Source: Flavobacterium sp. CG_23.5 (GTDB lineage: Bacteria; Bacteroidota; Bacteroidia; Flavobacteriales; Flavobacteriaceae). From it: a DNA stretch of 64,000 bases. The position numbers were made by a program, and so were the translations under genes. Shown here one piece after another: positions 47,085 to 56,209 of the stretch. Every line of letters begins with the position of its first letter. Position 1 is the first letter of the stretch. The stretch spans positions 3,375,001 to 3,439,000 of the forward strand of contig NZ_JAGGNA010000001.1 in NCBI RefSeq assembly GCF_017875765.1. The letters run 5' to 3'. Below the pieces are notes generated by a model. The model was not told the origin of the DNA, ran no database searches, and was given only the letters and a program-made list of their open reading frames with translations.

Positions 47085-47867
47085 TTATAAATCATAAAAA
47101 ATATTTGTTATAAAAACGGCGAGGAAATCAATGATAAAGAGTAGCATTGAGGTAAATACCACAGCAGAGTTGGCTGCTAATCCTACACCAGCTGTACCTT
47201 TTTTGCAATTATATCCTTTAAAGCAGCCTACCAATCCTATGGCAAAGCCAAAAAAGAAAGACTTAATTGTTGCGGGTATTAAATCACTAAATTCCGAAGC
47301 GTTAAAAACTTGATTGAAAAACAATAAAAAAGAGACATTCCCCTTTATGTTTTCTACTAAGTACGAACCAAAAATAGCAATGGCATCTCCAAAAAAAACC
47401 AGAATAGGAAGCATTAAAGTCGTGGCTAAAATCCGGGTAACAACAAGATATTTAAAAGGATTTGTACCTGACACTTCCATAGCATCAATTTGTTCCGTTA
47501 CTCTCATTGAACCTAATTCCGCACCAATTCCAGAACCAATTCGACCTGCACATATTAAAGCGGTTATGATGGGACCAATTTCTCTAATAATCGAAATACT
47601 TATCATAGAAGGCATCCAGGAAACTGCACCAAATTCTTGAAGTGTAGGTCGAGATTGTAAATCAAATACTAAACCAATGATAAATCCTGTGACTGCAACC
47701 AAAAGAAGGGAGCGATTACCCATAAAAAAACATTGACGAAGAAATTCTTTAAATTCCGAAGGCCGTCTAAATACTTCTTTGAAAAAACGACCGGCAAAAT
47801 AAGATAACTCACCTATTTCAAGTAAGAAATTTTCAAATAATTTTCTTATTTTAAAATCGCTATTCAT
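47085..47867 (-). CDS. Permease, MlaE-like
   Basis: 260 residues, five to six membrane segments. MlaE signature ISIIREIGPIITALICAGRIGSGIGAELGSMRVTEQIDAMEV near 95-135 with the EQIDAMEV element. C-terminal GCFKGYNCKKGTAGVGLAANSAVV loop is typical. First gene of the operon, giving order mlaE-mlaF-mlaD-GH130-GT4, all within 20 bp of each other. Confidence 0.92.
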   Translation of the reverse strand: MNSDFKIRKLFENFLLEIGELSYFAGRFFKEVFRRPSEFKEFLRQCFFMGNRSLLLVAVTGFIIGLVFDLQSRPTLQEFGAVSWMPSMISISIIREIGPIITALICAGRIGSGIGAELGSMRVTEQIDAMEVSGTNPFKYLVVTRILATTLMLPILVFFGDAIAIFGSYLVENIKGNVSFLLFFNQVFNASEFSDLIPATIKSFFFGFAIGLVGCFKGYNCKKGTAGVGLAANSAVVFTSMLLFIIDFLAVFITNIFYDL

Positions 47868-48037
47868 GAGCCTATGAATTAATATTCACAAAAAAACATT
47901 CTCTCAAATATACAACTATTACACTGATTTTCAGCGTTTTTAAACGTTGTTAATCAGCTTTTTTAGTTGTTTTGTCGAAAAAATGGTAGGAAAAATAAAG
48001 ATGTTTAAATAAAGAGATATTGAAGAGGTTTTTATAA

Positions 48038-50638
48038 TCAAGAATTGTATTTCTTTAATTTGATGACCTTTTTTATCAACTTCTCTAATTCAACAGCCCA
48101 AAATATAATACTTGATACCGCTACCGTTAGCAATAGTTCCTGTAAAGTCAGTGGCTGTATTTTAAAAATATCATTAAAAAACGGCGTATAAATTATCATA
48201 AACTGTAATGAAATTGTGATTAATAAAGCAATAAGCATGGGTTTGTTAGAGAAAAAACCTATTTTAAAAAGAGAATCTCTACCAGAGCGAATGGCCATTA
48301 CATGTCCCAACTGACTAAAACAAAGTACGGTAAAAGCCATTGTTTGCCAATGTGAGTTTGCCAAATGTATGGCATAAGCCTGCATTGCAATTGTGACGAC
48401 ACCCATTAAAAATCCAACCCACAAAATATGCACTGCCATGCCATCTGAAAAAATATTTTCTTTTGGATTTCTAGGTACTCGTTGCATTATATTTGCTTCT
48501 GATGGTTCTGAGGCTAATGCTAATCCTGGCAAACCGTCCGTGACCAGATTGATCCAAAGAATGTGAATGGCCAGCAGCGGTATGGGTAAGCCAAAGAACG
48601 GCGCTAAAAATATTGCCCATATTTCGCCCGAATTTCCAGTCATAATATACTTTATAAATTTCAGAATATTATCAAATATTTTTCGCCCATGTTTGACCGC
48701 AACTATTATTGTAGCAAAATTATCATCGAGCAAAATCATGTGTGAGGCTTCTTTGGAAACTTCTGTGCCATTGATTCCCATCGCAATGCCAATATCGGCA
48801 TTTTTAAGTGCCGGTGCATCATTCACACCATCGCCAGTCATGGCTACAAAGTGATTTTTGGATTGTAAGGCAGTAATGATTCTTAATTTTTGTTCGGGAT
48901 TGACACGCGCATAAACTCGAACTCGTTCCACCATTTTTACAAATTCAATTTGGGTTAATTCGGCTAATTCGGAACCTGTAAGTACAAGATCTTCCTCGGA
49001 AGAAATGATACCCAGTTTTATAGCAATGGCTTTTGCAGTAAGTTTATGGTCGCCGGTAATCATCACCGGAATAATACCTGCTTCTTTGCATTCAGAAACG
49101 GCTTGTCTTGCTTCCTCGCGTGGTGGGTCGATCATCCCCACAAACCCAATTAGCGTTAATTCTGTTTCGATTTCTTCTGAATCCAAATTTTGCGGAAGCG
49201 CAGAAAGCGTTTTCATGGCATAACCCAAAACCCGATACCCTTTCTCAGCCATCTCATTTACTTTATTTTCAAATTCTGGAATAAGCATTTTTTGATCGGC
49301 ATTCAGTTTGTCGAACAAAACATCAACCCCACCTTTTGTTAGGACAATGATTTCAGCATCAGAGTTTCTGATTTGATGCATCGTTGTCATGCATTTTCTT
49401 TTTGAATCAAAAGGTATTTCTGCTATTCGGGGAAAAGGTATTTCTATTTCAGCTCGATTTAAATTTTTATCGAAAGCATATTGTACCAATGCAACTTCGG
49501 TTGAATCTCCCAGCCATTTTCCGTTTTCCTCTTTCAAGACATCGTTATTTAGAGCCATTGCATGAAGCAATTTGTTTTTTTCTTCAAAAACAGTATTGTG
49601 TTTGGTGTCTGAAGTTTCAAAAATTTCCTGCACGGTCATTTTATTTAACGTAAGGGTTCCTGTTTTATCAGAACAGATATACGTTACGGAGCCCAGTGTT
49701 TCAACAGCCGGTAATTTGCGGATAAGCGCATTGTGTTTTGCTAATTTCTTGGCTCCAAAAGCCAATGCGATGGTTACTAATGCTGGTAAAGCTTCAGGAA
49801 TAGCGGCGACAGCGAGGGAAATAGAAGTGATCAGCATTGTCAAAACAGATTCACCACGCAACCAACCGATAATGAAAATGATAGTGCAAATAATAAGTAT
49901 AACTACTGACAATCGCTTGCCAAAACTGGCTAATCTTTTTTGTAAAGGTGTAGTTGTTTCATCGGTCTGGATCATTTTTGCGATATGCCCCAGTTCAGTT
50001 TGCATTCCCGTTGCCACTACATATGCAAGTCCGCGCCCATTAGTGACAGAGGTTCCTTTAAACCCCATATTGGTTTGGTCGCCAAGGGCATAATTTCCTT
50101 CAGGAAGTTCTTCAGGATCTTTTTCGACATTATTAGATTCGCCTGTGAGCGCTGATTCATCCACTTTTATTTGATGGGTTTCAAAAAATCGGACATCGGC
50201 GGGTATAATATTTCCTGCTTCGAGCAGCACCACATCACCCGGGACAAGTTCCGTAGCTGGAATATCCATCATTTTTCCTTCACGTAAAACACGGGCAGAG
50301 TTTGCAGCCATATTCTTGAGTGCTTCCATCGCTTTTTCTGCCCGGTACTCTTGGATAAATCCCACAGCAGCATTGATAATAATGATTGAAAGAATAATAA
50401 TCGTATCAGTAACATCGCCTATTATACCCGAAATAATTGCCGCTACAATAAGTATTAGAATCATGAAATCAGACAACTGAGATAGAATCATCTGAAAAAC
50501 ACTCTTCTTTTTTGTGTCTTCAATTTGATTTTTTCCGTATTCGTTTAAGCGTTCAGATGCCGTTACTTGATCAATACCGTTTGGAGTTGTATTGAACAAC
50601 TGGGTTATTTCTGAAAGAGGAAGTAAATGCCAGTTCAT
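48038..50638 (-). CDS. P-type cation-transporting ATPase, type II (Ca2+ ATPase-like)
   Basis: 866 residues from the ATG at 50638; a GTG precedes it in frame. Membrane-domain motif PEALP near 280 (type II calcium-pump position), phosphorylation motif CSDKTGTLTLNK near 325, TGDHKLTAKA near 540 and GDGVNDAPALKNADIGIAMG near 610. The N-terminus has a short cation-ATPase N domain. Could move Ca2+, Na+/K+ or Mn2+; the mycobacterial relative CtpF belongs to the dormancy regulon. Single gene, 146 bp after the CbpM gene on the same strand. Confidence 0.9.
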   Translation of the reverse strand: MNWHLLPLSEITQLFNTTPNGIDQVTASERLNEYGKNQIEDTKKKSVFQMILSQLSDFMILILIVAAIISGIIGDVTDTIIILSIIIINAAVGFIQEYRAEKAMEALKNMAANSARVLREGKMMDIPATELVPGDVVLLEAGNIIPADVRFFETHQIKVDESALTGESNNVEKDPEELPEGNYALGDQTNMGFKGTSVTNGRGLAYVVATGMQTELGHIAKMIQTDETTTPLQKRLASFGKRLSVVILIICTIIFIIGWLRGESVLTMLITSISLAVAAIPEALPALVTIALAFGAKKLAKHNALIRKLPAVETLGSVTYICSDKTGTLTLNKMTVQEIFETSDTKHNTVFEEKNKLLHAMALNNDVLKEENGKWLGDSTEVALVQYAFDKNLNRAEIEIPFPRIAEIPFDSKRKCMTTMHQIRNSDAEIIVLTKGGVDVLFDKLNADQKMLIPEFENKVNEMAEKGYRVLGYAMKTLSALPQNLDSEEIETELTLIGFVGMIDPPREEARQAVSECKEAGIIPVMITGDHKLTAKAIAIKLGIISSEEDLVLTGSELAELTQIEFVKMVERVRVYARVNPEQKLRIITALQSKNHFVAMTGDGVNDAPALKNADIGIAMGINGTEVSKEASHMILLDDNFATIIVAVKHGRKIFDNILKFIKYIMTGNSGEIWAIFLAPFFGLPIPLLAIHILWINLVTDGLPGLALASEPSEANIMQRVPRNPKENIFSDGMAVHILWVGFLMGVVTIAMQAYAIHLANSHWQTMAFTVLCFSQLGHVMAIRSGRDSLFKIGFFSNKPMLIALLITISLQFMIIYTPFFNDIFKIQPLTLQELLLTVAVSSIIFWAVELEKLIKKVIKLKKYNS

Positions 50639-50787
50639 CACTTTGTTATTTTATTTTTACAAAATTCAACATATTACAATTTGAGGAATTTTAATGTGAG
50701 ATTTTGGGTAAAATAATTCTCGAATTTTAAATTCCTTCTTTTATTAGTGCACCAAACTTTTTGAACAAAATGAGAAAATCTAAGTTT

Positions 50788-51081
50788 TCAACCTTCATAC
50801 AAACCCAATCTGTTTTTGACAGAACCCAATTCATTTTGTAAATCCTCTATTTTTTGTAGTAAATTTAAAACGACATCTATTCCTTGAATATTTACTTCTA
50901 ATTCTTGGTGCATTCGTATCATTTTTTCGATTTCGTAAATAGATTCAGGATAAATATATTTGTTTTCATCGATGGTGAGAATCTCAATTAAACCCATTTC
51001 GTTTAAATTGAAAAAGAATGACATTTCGACATCATAATGCATGTATAATTTGGATAAAGGGATAAGATTTTCGGTATTCAT
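50788..51081 (-). CDS. cbpM: Chaperone modulator CbpM
   Basis: 97 residues. Compact MerR-like helical protein with a C-terminal coiled coil (VVLNLLQKIEDLQNELGSVK). Inhibits and modulates the CbpA co-chaperone. Its ATG overlaps the cbpA TGA by 4 bp (ATGA), the usual cbpA-cbpM arrangement, which confirms the identity. Confidence 0.88.
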   Translation of the reverse strand: MNTENLIPLSKLYMHYDVEMSFFFNLNEMGLIEILTIDENKYIYPESIYEIEKMIRMHQELEVNIQGIDVVLNLLQKIEDLQNELGSVKNRLGLYEG

Positions 51082-51971
51082 GACGTTCTTAATTTTGCAA
51101 GTTCCTGAAATAAATCTTTTTCTTTTTCGGAAAGATCAGTAGGGATTTTTACTTGATAGGTAATGTATAAATCTCCAAATTCTCCTTCCTTTTTATAAAT
51201 TGGAAAACCTTTTTCTTTAAGTTTTACTTTTGTACCGTTTTGAGTACCTGGTTTTACGGTCAGTTTGACCTTTCCGTTAAAAGTATCAGCCGTTATTTCC
51301 CCTCCCAGTATAGCAGTGTATAAAGCGATATCCACTGTAGCGTATAAATGGTGCTTGTCCAGTTTAAAATTAGTGTGGTTTTCAATGGTAAAGGTGATAT
51401 ATAAGTCTCCTTTTGGTCCGCCGCCAGATCCCTCGCCACCCAATCCACTAATTTTAATCTGCTGACCATTTTCTACCCCGGCAGGGATAGTAATTCGGAT
51501 ATTTTTGCCGTTTATGGTTAAGGTTCGCTTGTGGGTTGTATAAACTTCCTTTAAATCCAGATGCAATTCCGTACTGAAATCTTGTCCTTTGAATTGGGCG
51601 CTGCGTCCTCTTTGTCTCCCTGACGTACGACCACCAAACATCGATTCAAAAAAGTCCGAATAATCTCCGCTGTCACCTCCAAAACCCCCTTGTTGCCCAC
51701 CACTTTGATATTGTCCTTGCTGTTTTGCTTTTTCGTACTGCTCCGCATGTTGCCAGTTTTCACCGTATTCATCAAATTTTTTACGATTCTCTGTATGGCT
51801 CAATACTTCATTTGCTTCATTAATTTCCTTAAACTTTCGTTCAGCTTCTTTATCATTTGGGTTTAAGTCGGGATGGTATTTTCTAGCTAGCTTTCGGTAT
51901 GCTTTTTTAATTTCGGCCTCCGTTGCTTTTTTGTCCACTTCTAATATCTTGTAATAGTCTATAAATGCCAT
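51078..51971 (-). CDS. cbpA: DnaJ family co-chaperone CbpA
   Basis: 297 residues. J domain at the N-terminus with the HPD motif in KYHPDLNPND near 32, a Gly/Gln-rich linker (about 80-125), then two C-terminal substrate-binding beta domains (GVENGQQIKISGLGGEG). No zinc-finger region, so CbpA type rather than DnaJ. Cooperates with DnaK under stress. Cotranscribed with cbpM. Confidence 0.9.
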   Translation of the reverse strand: MAFIDYYKILEVDKKATEAEIKKAYRKLARKYHPDLNPNDKEAERKFKEINEANEVLSHTENRKKFDEYGENWQHAEQYEKAKQQGQYQSGGQQGGFGGDSGDYSDFFESMFGGRTSGRQRGRSAQFKGQDFSTELHLDLKEVYTTHKRTLTINGKNIRITIPAGVENGQQIKISGLGGEGSGGGPKGDLYITFTIENHTNFKLDKHHLYATVDIALYTAILGGEITADTFNGKVKLTVKPGTQNGTKVKLKEKGFPIYKKEGEFGDLYITYQVKIPTDLSEKEKDLFQELAKLRTS

Positions 51972-52182
51972 TTTACTGTGTTTTTATTATTACTATTCCA
52001 GCTATTAGTTTTAAAATAAGGTTGCGAAAAAAATAGGTCGCTACTGGGAAATTGTCACTATCAAATTTAATCAATTTTTGGTTGTTAAAATCAGATTAAA
52101 ACCTTTTATTTCAATTGATTATAAAAATATAAAAGCCCCGATTAGAGACTTTTAAAATGTTTTTTACAAATGAAATTATTTT

Positions 52183-53244
52183 TTACATAAGCAATGGCTG
52201 GTTCTTTTTCATTTTTAATGCCTGTTTCTTTTTTAAATCTATCAGTACAGCTTTGTAGCCAATAAACTCAAGATCTTTTGGATTTATTTGCAGAACAAAA
52301 TTTATCCTTCCCAGTAAGTGTTCCAGATAATTCCTTTGATTGATTTCTTTATACTCGCGATGTTCGTCTATACCAAATTTTTTTATATAGTGCATCGCTT
52401 GTCTTAACTCATTGCGTTTATGAAATACAACTTGTGGTTTTTCATTGACCACTATTCCTGTTACAACCTGACGGGTATTGGGTGTCATGAGTTTTGTTTT
52501 ACTTTTATTGATATGAAAATTCAAATTTTCAACCGTTTCAGTTATTTTTTCGAATAATTCCTTTTCATCAAAATCGCCTGAAAAACTCAAATCGTCGGCG
52601 TAACGGGTATATCTTATTTTTCGTTGTTTACAAAAATCGGCAATGGCAACATCAGCATCTTTAAAAATTAAATTAGAAAGTGTTGGACTTGTTGGTGCCC
52701 CTTGAGGTAAAGTTTTATCTCGTGTACATAATTTTGCAAGGAGTTGCGATACCATTCGGGAATACCCCATTTCAATAAATATTTTTTCAATTGATTTAAC
52801 CGAAATGGATGGAAAAAAATTTTCTAAATCTAATGTAAGTACTTTGGGTTGCTTTTTATGAAATTTTAAATTTTCAATAAGAGCGGTATTAGGTTTATAT
52901 GCTTTTGCAAAAGGACTTACAGGTATTTTATAAAGTATATTTTTTAATATCCAGATTTGTATTTCTTTTAGACTTGGAAGAGGTTCTGATATTGGTCTTT
53001 TTGTTCCGTTTTTCTTTGTTATTTCAAAATCCCGATAGAAATATTGAGGATAATAGGATGCTTTTTTAAGATATTTTTTATTATATCCTACAAGATTAGA
53101 AAGATGGGAAGTGTTATAAATTACCGGAACTTCATGCGAAAATAACAGCTCAGCATAGTCCAAACAGCGTTGAATATTCTGTTCTGAGTAGCCATTTTTT
53201 GAGGCTTCCTGTGTAAAGGTATTTTTGTATTGAGCAAAATCCAT
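52183..53244 (-). CDS. Retron-like reverse transcriptase
   Basis: 353 residues from the ATG at 53244 (MDFAQYKN); the frame stays open to 53367 but through structured leader sequence with no RT similarity. N-terminal helical extension (about 1-70), KNGTKRPISEPLPSLKEIQ near 79-97, first catalytic Asp in LTLDLENFFPSI near 136-147, LPQGAPTSPTLSN near 179-191, YADD at 215-218 with SFSGDF, and VTG at 261-263. The VTG triplet and an N-x-x-F-H near 125-129 (akin to the retron NAxxH) favour a retron RT over group II intron maturases; no maturase, endonuclease or fused effector is present. No partner gene is recognisable. Stop at 52183, 212 bp from the cbpA start. Confidence 0.83.
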   Translation of the reverse strand: MDFAQYKNTFTQEASKNGYSEQNIQRCLDYAELLFSHEVPVIYNTSHLSNLVGYNKKYLKKASYYPQYFYRDFEITKKNGTKRPISEPLPSLKEIQIWILKNILYKIPVSPFAKAYKPNTALIENLKFHKKQPKVLTLDLENFFPSISVKSIEKIFIEMGYSRMVSQLLAKLCTRDKTLPQGAPTSPTLSNLIFKDADVAIADFCKQRKIRYTRYADDLSFSGDFDEKELFEKITETVENLNFHINKSKTKLMTPNTRQVVTGIVVNEKPQVVFHKRNELRQAMHYIKKFGIDEHREYKEINQRNYLEHLLGRINFVLQINPKDLEFIGYKAVLIDLKKKQALKMKKNQPLLM

Positions 53245-53249
53245 AGCGA

Positions 53250-53431
53250 ATAAAATCGTTAATGGAGTAGGGACTATTTTGTCCCTAACCCCAATTAAGA
53301 ATACCGGTTTAAAAGTTCGGAGCTCTGCGCAGAATCTTTTAAACCTGGTGCTTGAAAAAGCATTCAATTACAGAACAGTGACTCACGGCTCCGTCATTAG
53401 CCTCAGCTAAATGAACTGTTTGAGAAATGAA
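53250..53431 (-). ncRNA. Candidate msr-msd-like leader upstream of the RT
   Basis: Read on the minus strand, 180 nt of non-coding sequence directly precede the RT. Hairpin 1 (53303-53349): ACC, GGTTTAAAAG and TTC pair with their complements with two bulged bases, 16 bp in all, with a 13-nt loop. Hairpin 2 (53268-53287): TAGGGAC/GTCCCTA around six bases. Upstream, weaker pairing AACAGT/ACTGTT encloses GGCT/AGCC. AGTTCATTT occurs twice at the 5' end. I could not find the a1/a2 inverted repeat that a retron ncRNA should have. Confidence 0.42.
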
Positions 53432-53590
53432 CTAAAAAAATAATTCCTTTTGATTTGGAACAAAGATTATTTTTTTGTCCATTTTTGGAATTTTACTTTC
53501 TAAATCCTTTCGGATCCATTCCTCTTTTTTCTTGTTTTTTGTTTTATTTATTTCCACTTTTAAAGGTATTATTTTCTTTAAAAAAAACAT
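53432..53590 (-). CDS. 52-residue lysine-rich ORF upstream of the RT leader
   Basis: ATG at 53590 to TAG at 53432. Begins MFFLKKIIPLKVEINKTKNK, then KKKEEWIRKDLESKIPKMDK and ends NQKELFF. Strongly basic with an alternating hydrophobic-charged pattern in the middle. Promoter-like sequence (TTTTTTTGTAACTTT) lies about 50 bp before the start. It could be a small partner of the RT system or a chance ORF; codon use looks ordinary for this AT-rich genome, which is weak evidence. Confidence 0.35.
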   Translation of the reverse strand: MFFLKKIIPLKVEINKTKNKKKEEWIRKDLESKIPKMDKKIIFVPNQKELFF

Positions 53591-53751
53591 AACGTTCTTT
53601 TTACTAGTGCTTTATATTGATATATTAGCTACATAAAGTTACAAAAAAATAATTTAATGTACTATTTATGGCTTTAATTTTTAATCAATAATTTCTTAAT
53701 ATAAAATTGTAATTATTTTTATTTAGTCATAACAATTTATAACGCTTAAGA
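53591..53751. other. AT-rich spacer between RT locus and phospholipase D gene
   Basis: No ORF. Contains on the minus strand TTTTTTTGTAACTT (53634-53650 region), which recurs at 56107-56127 upstream of the M50 protease gene and, shorter, near 6266-6282; possibly a shared promoter element. Confidence 0.3.
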
Positions 53752-54906
53752 TTAATTATGGAATCGATTGTAAGGCGTATAAATGACCAATAACTCTATT
53801 AATCGGGTACTATAATAAGAAAACCAGTTTCCTAATTTTAAAAATAAATTATTTTTAATTTCAAGATCTTCAGGTGTTATTCTCTGACATTTTGCGATTA
53901 TTTGGTTGAGTTGCTCGCGATACATTTTTGAAAATTCGGTTGATTTTATTTCAACATTCATTTCCAGACTTCCGTAAGAACTCAAATTATTCAGGTTAAA
54001 AGAACCAATAGTGGTCCAATATTCATCAATTACTGCTGCTTTCCCATGCAAAACGGACTCGTTCCATTCATATAATTCAATATTATAACTGAGAAGTTTG
54101 GAATAAAGATAACAAGTGGCTCTTCTTGTCATTGGCAAATCTGATTTTCCGGATAAAATTAATTTAATTTCAACCTTGTTTTTAGCCGCCTTTTTCAAGG
54201 CATGAATTATTTGTCTGCCTGGAAGGAAATAACTTCCCACTATAATTATTTCTTTTTTAGCATTGCCAATAGAACTTTTGTACGCATTGCTTATTTCATT
54301 TTTCCTTTTTAACCAGTCATTTTGTAGAATTCGAACTAAGGTATCTTTATGAAGTTGAAAAGCTGTTTTTAATTTTTGATTAGAAGGATGACTTTTTTTA
54401 AAATAAATTGCATTGCAAATTTCCTGAATGGGTTTAGCAATCTCGCCGTTCAATTGAACAGCATAATCAAGCCAAGGCGCTTCCGTTGCGGTTCCATGAT
54501 ACTTATCGGCAATGTTAATTCCTCCTAACAAAGCGACTTTTCCATCTGAAACCACTATTTTTTGATGCAATCGTCTACCTATATAAAAAGTATAGGTTGA
54601 AAATAATGGGGCAAAAAACCGAATATTTATGCCACTTTTTTTGAGTTCATTTCTAAGTTGTGAAGGAAAGTGTAAAGAGCCTAATCCGTCCAATAAAAGA
54701 TAAATTTTAACTTGGCGTGAAGCCGCTTCCTTTAATGCGGTTAAAATGCGGTTTCCCGTGGTATCATTTTCAAAAAGATAGGTCTGAATGTGTATTTCAA
54801 ATAATGAATTATGAATAATATTTTCCAAACGGGAAAAATAATCTTCTCCGCTATGGACAAGTGCTATATTTTCAAATAGCAGATCGGGATTTGTATCATG
54901 CGGCAT
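53752..54906 (-). CDS. Phospholipase D-family protein, cardiolipin synthase-like
   Basis: 384 residues with two HKD motifs: [16 protein letters not shown] near 117 and [18 protein letters not shown] near 287. This places it in the PLD superfamily (cardiolipin synthase or ClsB type), transferring or hydrolysing phosphatidyl groups. No N-terminal membrane span, so ClsB-like. Its first 11 bp overlap the end of the M50 protease gene, implying coupled translation. Confidence 0.88.
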   Translation of the reverse strand: MPHDTNPDLLFENIALVHSGEDYFSRLENIIHNSLFEIHIQTYLFENDTTGNRILTALKEAASRQVKIYLLLDGLGSLHFPSQLRNELKKSGINIRFFAPLFSTYTFYIGRRLHQKIVVSDGKVALLGGINIADKYHGTATEAPWLDYAVQLNGEIAKPIQEICNAIYFKKSHPSNQKLKTAFQLHKDTLVRILQNDWLKRKNEISNAYKSSIGNAKKEIIIVGSYFLPGRQIIHALKKAAKNKVEIKLILSGKSDLPMTRRATCYLYSKLLSYNIELYEWNESVLHGKAAVIDEYWTTIGSFNLNNLSSYGSLEMNVEIKSTEFSKMYREQLNQIIAKCQRITPEDLEIKNNLFLKLGNWFSYYSTRLIELLVIYTPYNRFHN

Positions 54907-55996
54907 GGTCGTTTTTTAATTTAACCTCTTCTATTAAAATAAATTCTAAAAGATTCTCTGTGTCCAAAGCGCCTATTACTTCATTATTTTCCATGATAAG
55001 CATTAGAGTGGATTTATTTTTATACAGATCTTCATAAACATTCTCGATTAACGAATCGGCTTCAAGAAAAATTAAATTGGGGTCCATTACATTATTGATA
55101 GTTTCATTTTCTCCTGTTTTAGCTAGTGCAAGTAGGATTAGATCCCGATTTAGCGTTCCAACTGGGACAGCGTTATCTGTTACTAAAAAATTCTTATTTT
55201 GACTGTCAAGTAATAAATCAATCGCTGTTTTTAGTTTTTCATGGGCATCAATTACTGGGTATTGTTTCATTAAAATATCCCTAACTTTAAAGCCTTTAAG
55301 AAGGTGTTTTGACTGCATGGAATCCGCTTCAACTTGTGCACCTATTATAACAAATATCCCAATGAAAACTAGAAATGGATTGTATAAAAATCCTAAGAGG
55401 ATAAAACCTACGGCTATAAATTGTCCTATTCGAGCAGCGATTTTTGTGGCAATATTTCTTTCTAATTTAAATGATAAAATTGCCCGTAAAATTCTTCCGC
55501 CATCCATGGGAAAAGCCGGAATTAAATTAAAAAGAGCCAACCAAAAATTGACAATAAAGAAGTTAAGGAAAAAATTAATTGCATTTACACCATTTGATAA
55601 TTTGGCCATTAATTCGTTGGAATCACTTGGGATGGTGATAAAAAGGCCTGTAACGATAGCCAAAGTTATATTGACAAGTGGCCCCGCAATTGCAACCACC
55701 AATTCTTCTAAAGGTTTTTCAGGAATTTTATCTAATCGGGCTAACCCGCCAATTGGCAGTATGGTAATGTCTTTTGTATTTATATGATAATTTTTAGCCG
55801 CTAAAGCATGTCCTAACTCATGGAGAAAAACCGTTACAAATACACTTAAAATAAATAATACAGACCATAATATTTGAATTGCACTTTGACCATTTTTATA
55901 GTTTGCAAAAATAATGAATGCTATAAGTAGGGAGAATGTCCAATGAATATATAAACCGATACCAGCTATTTTTCCGAGTTTCAATGATCCTTTCAT
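54896..55996 (-). CDS. M50 site-2 protease with CBS domains
   Basis: 366 residues. Six membrane segments; zinc site HELGH near residue 62 and [12 protein letters not shown] near 160 with the second metal ligand Asp. Two C-terminal CBS domains (about 240-360; [38 protein letters not shown]). Intramembrane protease of the Rv2625c type; CBS parts sense adenine nucleotides in some relatives. Overlaps the PLD gene downstream. Confidence 0.9.
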   Translation of the reverse strand: MKGSLKLGKIAGIGLYIHWTFSLLIAFIIFANYKNGQSAIQILWSVLFILSVFVTVFLHELGHALAAKNYHINTKDITILPIGGLARLDKIPEKPLEELVVAIAGPLVNITLAIVTGLFITIPSDSNELMAKLSNGVNAINFFLNFFIVNFWLALFNLIPAFPMDGGRILRAILSFKLERNIATKIAARIGQFIAVGFILLGFLYNPFLVFIGIFVIIGAQVEADSMQSKHLLKGFKVRDILMKQYPVIDAHEKLKTAIDLLLDSQNKNFLVTDNAVPVGTLNRDLILLALAKTGENETINNVMDPNLIFLEADSLIENVYEDLYKNKSTLMLIMENNEVIGALDTENLLEFILIEEVKLKNDHAA

Positions 55997-56209
55997 CTTT
56001 TGATTTTTTGCTAAAAATTATTTCAGAATGCATTTACGACCATGATATAATAATTAATGTAAAATCAATAAATTTTATTTTATTAACTATTGATTTTCAG
56101 TCAATTATATACTAAGTTACAAAAAAAGTCGAAGCAAGGGCAAATTAATTATTGAAGAGTACTACTTAATCCATCTACTAAAAAATTGAAAAATTGTCGA
56201 TGAGACTAT

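Noticed and set aside
53245..53367. In-frame N-terminal extension of the RT
   Set aside because: Runs through two hairpins, has no similarity to RT N-termini, and MDFAQ at 53244 is a natural start.
53250..53431. Retron a1/a2 inverted repeat
   Set aside because: I compared the 5' part of the leader with the 30-60 bases before the RT start and found no complementary stretch longer than about five bases.
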